A DNA stretch of 11,446 nucleotides from Bacteroidales bacterium UBA4230 (GTDB taxonomy: Bacteria > Bacteroidota > Bacteroidia > Bacteroidales > UBA932): assembly GCA_002395605.1 (NCBI GenBank), contig DGXO01000003.1, positions 6,115-17,560 on the forward strand. Reading direction: 5' to 3'. The notes under the pieces are model-generated. The model did not search any database. It had not been told where the DNA came from and saw only the letters and a list, made by a program, of their open reading frames with translations. Positions within the stretch are counted from its first letter, which is position 1, and every line of letters starts with the position of its first letter. Positions 6,559 through 11,446 of this stretch are shown in pieces. A program made the position numbers and the translations under genes.

Positions 6559-7364
6559 TTCTCAAAGCCCTCCACTTCGTCAAAGGAATCGTTGTGAACC
6601 ACGGTTACGTAGCGTATGGCCTTGAACTCCTGGAAAAGGGTAACCTCAATTTCGTTGGTGGAGCCGTTGATTATCTTGGCCTTGCCGGCCGTTCCAAGCG
6701 GAATGTCCGGGGGAAATACCAGGGAGTGGCCGCTTGTGTACACGGTGTCTCCGGGATTGTACTTGTACTGGAGGGGAATCTCCTTGAGAACAGCTCCGTT
6801 TGAGCTTTTGCCGTCCCATACCAGCAGTCCGTTGCCGCCTTCGGTGCCAAGGCGGGCGCTGATTGAGATGTCCGCGTTCTGGAAAGAGAGGGCGTAGCTG
6901 AAGTGTGCGCTCACGGCGTCTATGATGCCCACGGCGCCGTCCCTTGTGATGATGCCGGATTTTTCACGGATGCCGTCTTCGAAGCCGCGGTTGAGGATAA
7001 TGTAGTTGTGCTGTTTGGCACGGCTCATTTTCACAACCTCTGCGGGAATTACGGTGTAGCCGGGAAGTGAGGCGAGTTTCACGGTATCTGCGCCTGAGCG
7101 GCGCACCATTTCCCTCAGGCGTATCACTTCTTCCATGAGAAGGTGATTGTCCTTGGCCAGGGAGTCGTTGGCGCTTTTGAGGGAGAAATAGTCGCGGACT
7201 TTCTCAGTACTGCCCCACACAGTGCCCTTGACGGCGTTTCCGGCGTCTGCGATCCAGGTGCGCTGGGCCTCCGAGTTATGGCTCAGAAGATACAGACACG
7301 CGATCTCCAGTAAAATGAAGACCGCGATGTTAACTATTCCCGGTAGGACGCTGCGTTTAGGCAT
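6555..7364 (-). CDS. mreC: MreC, rod-shape-determining periplasmic scaffold
   Basis: This 269-aa bitopic protein has a short cytoplasmic end, one membrane helix (about 9-27), a coiled-coil stretch (about 55-90, rich in Leu, Glu and Lys) and a beta-rich periplasmic domain (about 105-255). The conserved core includes PAEVVKMSRAKQHNYIILNRG (107-127) and the G-x-V-G-I-I-D strand near 143-149 typical of MreC. MreC forms filaments in the periplasm and activates the RodA-PBP2 pair by binding PBP2's pedestal domain. Length is normal for Bacteroidota (E. coli MreC is longer, 367 aa). It starts 3 bp after the mreB stop codon and overlaps mreD by 4 bp. Confidence 0.94.
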   Translation of the reverse strand: MPKRSVLPGIVNIAVFILLEIACLYLLSHNSEAQRTWIADAGNAVKGTVWGSTEKVRDYFSLKSANDSLAKDNHLLMEEVIRLREMVRRSGADTVKLASLPGYTVIPAEVVKMSRAKQHNYIILNRGFEDGIREKSGIITRDGAVGIIDAVSAHFSYALSFQNADISISARLGTEGGNGLLVWDGKSSNGAVLKEIPLQYKYNPGDTVYTSGHSLVFPPDIPLGTAGKAKIINGSTNEIEVTLFQEFKAIRYVTVVHNDSFDEVEGFEK

Positions 7365-7367
7365 CTG

Positions 7368-8393
7368 TTATCTCATGAGGAAGGAGTAATTGTCTGTGTT
7401 CTTGAGGGCTATGCAGGTGCCGCGGGCAACAGCCTTCAGGGGGTCTTCGGCCACGTGGAACGGGATGTTCACCTTGTCCGAGAGCCTCTTGTCAAGGCCG
7501 CGGAGGAGTGCGCCACCGCCGCTTAGGAAGATGCCGTTTTCAACGATGTCGGAGTAGAGCTCCGGGGGAGTCTGCTCCAGGACCTGCTGGATTGCGGCCT
7601 CAAGGCGGGCGATGGACTTATCCAGGCAGTGGGCAATCTCCTGGTAGGGGATTACGGCCTCTGCGGGGTGGCCGGTCATGAGGTTGGGGCCGCGGACCAC
7701 AAAGGGCTCGGGCTCTTCTCCGGGGAGTTGGGGGATAACTGCGCCAACCGCAATCTTGATTTTCTCCGCGGTGGTTTCACCAACCTTTATCACGTGCTGC
7801 TGCCTGAGGTAATTCTGAATATCTGCGGTGAAGACGTCTCCGGCGACGCGGATGGATTCCTGCTGGACAATGCCGCCAAGGGAGATGACTGCAATTTCCG
7901 TGGTGCCGCCTCCGATATCTACAACCATGTTTCCTTTAGGGGCTTCAACATCCAGGCCGATACCAAGGGCTGCGGCCATGGGCTCGTAGATGAGGTACAC
8001 GTCACGGCCTCCGGCGTGCTCCGAGGAGTCACGGACGGCCCTGATTTCCACTTCCGTGGAGCCTGAGGGGATGCCTACCACAAGCTTGATGTTGGGGGCA
8101 AAGAGGCTGCGGTGACGGGCGTTCACCTGTTTTATGAAGCCGCGGATCATCATTTCCGCTGCGTTGAAGTCTGCGATTACGCCGTCTCTGAGGGGACGGA
8201 CAGTCTTGATGCCGGGATTGGTTTTCTCATGCATGAGCTTGGCTTTCTGGCCAAGGGCTATGCATTTCCCGGTTTGGTTGTCAATGGCAACGATGGAGGG
8301 TTCGTCTAGCACAATCTGGTCATTCTGGAAAATGACGGTGTTGGCTGTTCCCAGGTCTATTGCCAATTCCTGACTTAAAAAGTTGAAAGCCAT
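7368..8393 (-). CDS. mreB: MreB, actin-like cell-shape protein
   Basis: This 341-aa cytoplasmic ATP-binding actin homologue forms short membrane-bound filaments that orient side-wall synthesis. The actin-fold ATP motifs are clear: phosphate-1 DLGTANT (13-19), phosphate-2 VVDIGGGTTEIAVIS (157-171) and the adenosine motif GIFLSGGGALL (287-297). E137 in IYEP fits the conserved catalytic Glu. Length matches the family (about 335-350 aa). The N-terminus MAFNFLSQEL is short and hydrophobic, suited to membrane contact. It is the first gene of the minus-strand Rod operon, with a TAnnTTTG promoter just upstream and an estimated leader of about 25 nt. The ATG at 8393-8391 agrees with homologue starts. 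Confidence 0.97.
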   Translation of the reverse strand: MAFNFLSQELAIDLGTANTVIFQNDQIVLDEPSIVAIDNQTGKCIALGQKAKLMHEKTNPGIKTVRPLRDGVIADFNAAEMMIRGFIKQVNARHRSLFAPNIKLVVGIPSGSTEVEIRAVRDSSEHAGGRDVYLIYEPMAAALGIGLDVEAPKGNMVVDIGGGTTEIAVISLGGIVQQESIRVAGDVFTADIQNYLRQQHVIKVGETTAEKIKIAVGAVIPQLPGEEPEPFVVRGPNLMTGHPAEAVIPYQEIAHCLDKSIARLEAAIQQVLEQTPPELYSDIVENGIFLSGGGALLRGLDKRLSDKVNIPFHVAEDPLKAVARGTCIALKNTDNYSFLMR

Positions 8394-8421
8394 ATGCTGG
8401 TAAGGGTCTTTTGCGTTTAAC

Positions 8422-8452
8422 TTTCAAAATTACGAATAATTTTTTAGATTTG
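8422..8452 (+). promoter_or_regulatory. Candidate ispD promoter (-33 TTTC, -7 TAGATTTG)
   Basis: TAGATTTG (8445-8452) matches TAnnTTTG fully. TTTC (8422-8425) lies exactly 19 bp upstream, one base off the TTTG -33 box, which is the usual Bacteroidota spacing. The predicted start near 8459 leaves only about 6-12 nt before the candidate GTG start codons of ispD. The -33 box touches the mreB -7 element (8425-8432), so the two promoters lie back to back and probably affect each other. Confidence 0.5.
8425..8432 (-). promoter_or_regulatory. Candidate -7 promoter element of the mreB operon
   Basis: The minus strand reads TAATTTTG, matching the Bacteroidota -7 consensus TAnnTTTG. Transcription would start near 8418, leaving a leader of about 25 nt before the mreB ATG. 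I see no good TTTG -33 element at the expected spacing (around 8452-8455). The AT-rich stretch 8426-8450 is shared with the opposing ispD promoter. The leader shows no Shine-Dalgarno sequence, as is usual in this phylum. Confidence 0.5.
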
Positions 8453-8470
8453 CATAAAGTATTTGTGCGC

Positions 8471-9166
8471 GTGGAAAGAAAAAGATTCGTCATAATTACG
8501 GCAGGTGGCATGGGCACCCGTATGGGCGCCGCTGTCCCCAAGCAGTTCCTGGAACTTGGAGGGAAGCCAATTCTTCGGCTTACCATAGAGAAGTTTTTGT
8601 CGGCAATCCCTGACATTCACATAATTACGGTGCTTCCGGAGGCCAATGTGACTTCCTGGCGCCAGTACTGCATCCGGGAAAATTTCAACTGCCCGCAGCG
8701 TCTTGTGAAGGGCGGATTCACCCGTTTCCACTCCGTGAGAAATGCGCTTCAGTATGTTCCGGACGGCGCCCTTGTTGCGGTGCAAGACGGCGTAAGGCCG
8801 CTGATTTCGGCCGGGGCCATAAAGAGGCTCTTTGAAGAGGCCGAATCCGTGGAGGCCCTTATTCCCGTAATGCCGGTTACAGATACCCTGAAAGTGCTGG
8901 AGAAAGACCCTTCCGGGAAACTTGTCCCCACCGGTGAAACCGCAGACCGCAGCCGCTTTTTCGGCGCCCAGACGCCCCAGATCTTCCGCTCCGAACTCCT
9001 TAAATCCGCTTATACCCAGGGGTTTGACACCTCATTCACGGACGACGCCTCCGTGGCCGAACGCTTCGGCATTCCCCTCACCTACACGGAAGGGGAGAAA
9101 TACAACATAAAAATCACTACGCCGGAGGATTTGGCCCTGGCCGGTAAGTTACTGGATCTCAATTGA
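8471..9166 (+). CDS. ispD: 2-C-methyl-D-erythritol 4-phosphate cytidylyltransferase
   Basis: This roughly 231-aa cytosolic enzyme joins CTP and MEP to give CDP-ME in the non-mevalonate isoprenoid pathway. Seen motifs, numbered from the GTG at 8471, are AGGMGTRMG (11-19) with R17, PKQF with K24 (equivalents of E. coli R20 and K27), VQDGVRP with D106, R160 in the TADR stretch, QTPQ (167-170), FTDDAS (189-194) and NIKITTPEDL with K214. There is no ATG upstream of the motifs. GTG 8471 gives the family's short N-terminus (MERKRFVIITAGG); GTG 8465 and TTG 8450 are alternatives. Starts further upstream would lie at or before the predicted promoter, so I reject them. The product feeds undecaprenyl phosphate synthesis, which the neighbouring Rod operon depends on. 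Confidence 0.94.
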   Translation: MERKRFVIITAGGMGTRMGAAVPKQFLELGGKPILRLTIEKFLSAIPDIHIITVLPEANVTSWRQYCIRENFNCPQRLVKGGFTRFHSVRNALQYVPDGALVAVQDGVRPLISAGAIKRLFEEAESVEALIPVMPVTDTLKVLEKDPSGKLVPTGETADRSRFFGAQTPQIFRSELLKSAYTQGFDTSFTDDASVAERFGIPLTYTEGEKYNIKITTPEDLALAGKLLDLN

Positions 9167-9178
9167 TTATAACTTGTC

Positions 9179-9200
9179 GGGTGCACTTGCAGGTGCACCC
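9179..9200. other. 8-bp inverted repeat between ispD and rlhA
   Basis: GGGTGCAC (9179-9186) and GTGCACCC (9193-9200) form a perfect 8-bp stem around a 6-nt loop (TTGCAG). It begins 12 bp after the ispD stop codon. No T-run follows on either strand, so it is not a clear intrinsic terminator. It could stabilise the ispD 3' end, slow transcription before rlhA, or be an operator. The 79-bp gap shows no convincing TAnnTTTG promoter, so rlhA may be read from the ispD promoter. Confidence 0.5.
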
Positions 9201-9245
9201 TGAAATGCGTAACCCGTTGTTTGTCAGATATTTAAGCGCCAACTG

Positions 9246-11057
9246 ATGCAGTATCTTGAACTTCTTGCTCCGGCTCGTACGGCCGAAATCGGCAAAGCCG
9301 CCATCGACTGCGGCGCAGATGCCGTGTACATTGCAGGGCCTGCGTTCGGAGCCCGCGCCGCGGCCGGAAACAGCATTGAGGATATCAGGGAACTGTGTTC
9401 CTACGCTCACCGCTTTGGCGTAAGGATTTACGCCACGGTTAATACAATCCTGTATGAAGATGAACTGAGGGCCGCCGAGGAACTGGTCCGGCAGCTTGCA
9501 AGTGCCGGCGTGGACGCCCTCATCGTGCAGGACCCTGCGGTCATTGAGATGGCTAGCGGAACCGGCATGGCGCTCCATGCTTCAACGCAGTGCGCCATAA
9601 GGACGCCGGAAAAGGCCCGGTTTGTGGAAAGCCTGGGATACGGCCGGATAGTCCTTGAGCGCCAGCTTTCCCTTGATGACATACGCGCAATACGCAAAGC
9701 CGTTTCGGCCGAAATTGAATTCTTCGTCCATGGCGCCCTCTGCGTTTGCTACAGCGGCCAGTGCTACCTGTCAGAATATCTTACGGGCCGAAGCGCCAAC
9801 CGCGGGGAATGCGCCCAGGCGTGCCGAAGCCGCTACGACCTTCTGGACGGCAACGGGAAGGTGCTGGCGAGGGACAAAGCCCTTCTGTCCCTCAAGGACT
9901 ACAACCTTCTTCACCGGCTTGAAGACCTTGCCGAAGCCGGGGTATGCTCGTTCAAGATTGAGGGCCGCCTCAAGAGCGAATCCTATGTGCGCAACGTTGT
10001 CACCGCATACAGCGAGGCCTTGAACGCCTTGGTCCAAAAACACCCGGAGAAATACTCCAGGGCATCGTTCGGCCGCATTTCCGGCGGCATTGCACCGGAC
10101 CTTGAGAAGACATTCAACCGCGGGTACACAGACCTTTTCATTGACGGGAAGCGCGGAAAGTGGTCCTCCATGGACGTCCCCACATACATTGGGGAATACG
10201 CTGGAGAAGTTGCCCGCATTACCGCAGATGGAATAGTCCTGAAGTCTTCGGCCCTGGACCTTGCAAACGGAGACGGCTTTGCATTCCTCTCCGGCAACGA
10301 AATTGTCGGCTTCAGGGCCGATGTCGCCGAAGGTCTGAACCTCCGCTGCCGGGTCCCCGAAGAACTCCGGACAGGCACAAAGCTTTATCGGAATATAAGC
10401 GCCAAGTTTCAGAAAAGGCTGGAGGCTTCGGCCCCGGTGAGGGAGATCGGCGTATCGCTAAACGTGACGGTTTCCCCTGAATCCCTTACGGTTACGGCTA
10501 TTTCTGAAGATGGCCGAAAAGTGACCAGGGAGTTTCCCGCAGGCACGGATTCGGCCCGGGACCGCTCCAGGATGCTGGAGATTATTCATGGGCAGCTTTC
10601 AAAACGAAGCGGGCACTACAGTTTTGAAGTGACCGGGCTGCAGGCATCTGACACCGTCCCCTTCATGGCGGCTTCCTTCCTCAACGGCATCCGGAGAGAT
10701 ATTGCCGGTGAGCTTGACGGAATGCCTGTGAATGCCATTGCGCTGAAAGCAGGTGCGGCGTCTTCGGCCGCATCCCCGGAAACACTGTCCTACAAGGCGA
10801 ATGTGGCAAATTCCAGGGACCGGGCGCTATACTCTTCCCGCGGTGCAGCCCAGATTGAAGACGCCTATGAGATTACTCACAGGGCTGGTGCGGAACTTAT
10901 GCGCAGCAAGTACTGCGTTCGCCATGAACTTGGCTTGTGCCCCAAACAAGGCAAATACAGGCCTGAACCTCTATATCTTCTCAACGCCGGCAAGCGCCTG
11001 CGCCTGGATTTCCACTGTGCAGAGTGCGAAATGACAGTGTCTCAATACGGTGATTAA
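9246..11057 (+). CDS. rlhA: U32-family 23S rRNA cytidine hydroxylation protein RlhA
   Basis: This 603-aa protein matches E. coli RlhA (YdcP, 653 aa) along its length as I recall that sequence. RlhA is required for 5-hydroxycytidine at 23S rRNA position 2501; older annotations say peptidase or collagenase. A TIM-barrel-like N-terminal part opens with LELLAPAR (4-11). HASTQCAIRT (111-120) follows, then the U32 signature from E158 to S176 with C166 and C173. C189 and C193 come next and may complete an iron-sulfur site, by analogy with other U32 proteins. FKIEGRLK is at 236-243. A DUF3656-like region spans about 385-500. The tail has C557-x7-C565 (CPKQ) and C591-x2-C594, also present in E. coli RlhA. 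The ATG gives the expected short N-terminus. The gene trails ispD by 79 bp and its stop codon overlaps that of the converging PIN gene. Confidence 0.92.
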   Translation: MQYLELLAPARTAEIGKAAIDCGADAVYIAGPAFGARAAAGNSIEDIRELCSYAHRFGVRIYATVNTILYEDELRAAEELVRQLASAGVDALIVQDPAVIEMASGTGMALHASTQCAIRTPEKARFVESLGYGRIVLERQLSLDDIRAIRKAVSAEIEFFVHGALCVCYSGQCYLSEYLTGRSANRGECAQACRSRYDLLDGNGKVLARDKALLSLKDYNLLHRLEDLAEAGVCSFKIEGRLKSESYVRNVVTAYSEALNALVQKHPEKYSRASFGRISGGIAPDLEKTFNRGYTDLFIDGKRGKWSSMDVPTYIGEYAGEVARITADGIVLKSSALDLANGDGFAFLSGNEIVGFRADVAEGLNLRCRVPEELRTGTKLYRNISAKFQKRLEASAPVREIGVSLNVTVSPESLTVTAISEDGRKVTREFPAGTDSARDRSRMLEIIHGQLSKRSGHYSFEVTGLQASDTVPFMAASFLNGIRRDIAGELDGMPVNAIALKAGAASSAASPETLSYKANVANSRDRALYSSRGAAQIEDAYEITHRAGAELMRSKYCVRHELGLCPKQGKYRPEPLYLLNAGKRLRLDFHCAECEMTVSQYGD

Positions 11058-11443
11058 ACGGCCCAGTCTTCAAGTTTGAGCCCGGGGATGCGGGAGAAGT
11101 GGCGGGTGTTATGGGTTACCAGCGTGTAGTCGTTGACCAGCGCCGTTGCTGCAATGAAAAGGTCCATGTCTTCCAGACGAATGCCCAGGGCCTCCAGTTG
11201 GGTGCGGATAAGGGCGTATTTCTTGATTGCCGAAGAAATAGGAATTATGGCAACAAGTTGTTCCAAAAAAGCCAGCACGGATTCGCGTCTTTTGCTTTTG
11301 GTTTTATATGCTCCAACATATAATTCCGCCAAGGATATTTCAGAAATGGCGCAATTGTCCAAACCGGCCTGGGTCATCTTTTCCTGAATCGAGACCTGTC
11401 CTTTGCTTAATGCAATCAGGATATCAGAATCTATCAAATACAT
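11054..11443 (-). CDS. PIN-domain ribonuclease, VapC-like toxin
   Basis: This 129-aa protein has the compact PIN fold of type II VapC toxins, which cut RNA (often tRNA or rRNA) using Mg2+ held by acidic residues. The candidates are D5 and D7 in the MYLIDSDILI start, E40 in SLAELYVG, and D94 in EDMDLFIAATAL. The closing TLVTHNTRHFSRIPGL (107-122) is the usual late motif, with N112 in the position of the fourth metal-site residue. All look intact. VapC genes normally follow their antitoxin gene. Here only 3 bp upstream of the ATG are in the window, so the partner, if any, lies beyond 11446. The gene's 5' half is visibly more AT-rich than its neighbours, which may mean recent transfer. Its stop codon shares TTAA with that of rlhA, so no terminator fits between them. 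Confidence 0.9.
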   Translation of the reverse strand: MYLIDSDILIALSKGQVSIQEKMTQAGLDNCAISEISLAELYVGAYKTKSKRRESVLAFLEQLVAIIPISSAIKKYALIRTQLEALGIRLEDMDLFIAATALVNDYTLVTHNTRHFSRIPGLKLEDWAV

Positions 11444-11446
11444 AAT

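Noticed and set aside
8411..8470. Upstream extension of ispD to a TTG at 8411
   Set aside because: It would place the start codon before the predicted promoter and mreB promoter elements and add about 20 residues not found in IspD proteins.

Overview
The window looks like chromosomal DNA from a Bacteroidota (Bacteroidales-type) bacterium of fairly high GC. This is inferred from TAnnTTTG-type -7 promoter elements, the lack of clear Shine-Dalgarno sequences, a relaxed-lipobox S41 protease lipoprotein, and a compact mreB-mreC-mreD-mrdA-rodA cluster. No plasmid, phage or insertion-sequence genes are visible.

Layout. Positions 1-21 (minus) hold the 5' end of a tRNA-Leu gene that runs off the left edge, with its promoter at 36-43. 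Positions 63-313 hold a regular array of a 10-bp word (CGTCGCAGGT or its reverse complement ACCTGCGACG) set mainly on an exact 22-bp pitch. Five or six copies point one way and five the other. Two inverted pairs within it are followed by T-runs on the minus strand and may act as terminators for the operon to the right. Positions 366-416 are a GCCNNN low-complexity run.

Positions 426-8393 are one tightly packed minus-strand operon. In transcription order it holds mreB, mreC, mreD, mrdA (PBP2), rodA, an S41 C-terminal-processing-type protease lipoprotein, and a short-chain dehydrogenase/reductase. Gaps are 3 bp or less, or the genes overlap. MreB, MreC, MreD, RodA and PBP2 form the Rod (elongasome) machine that makes side-wall peptidoglycan. 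The protease and SDR are downstream passengers whose link to that machine is unproven.

From a 77-bp divergent spacer carrying back-to-back promoters, ispD (MEP isoprenoid pathway) runs on the plus strand. It is followed by rlhA, a U32-family 23S rRNA hydroxylation enzyme. IspD supplies precursor for undecaprenyl phosphate, the lipid carrier used by the Rod machine, so its position opposite mreB may make biological sense. At the right edge a PIN-domain (VapC-like) toxin gene converges on rlhA, the two stop codons sharing a TTAA. Its antitoxin, if present, lies outside the window.

The main unexplained signal is the 22-bp-pitch bidirectional array beside the tRNA-Leu gene. A second, weaker one is an excess of the hexamer TCGGCC across the window.
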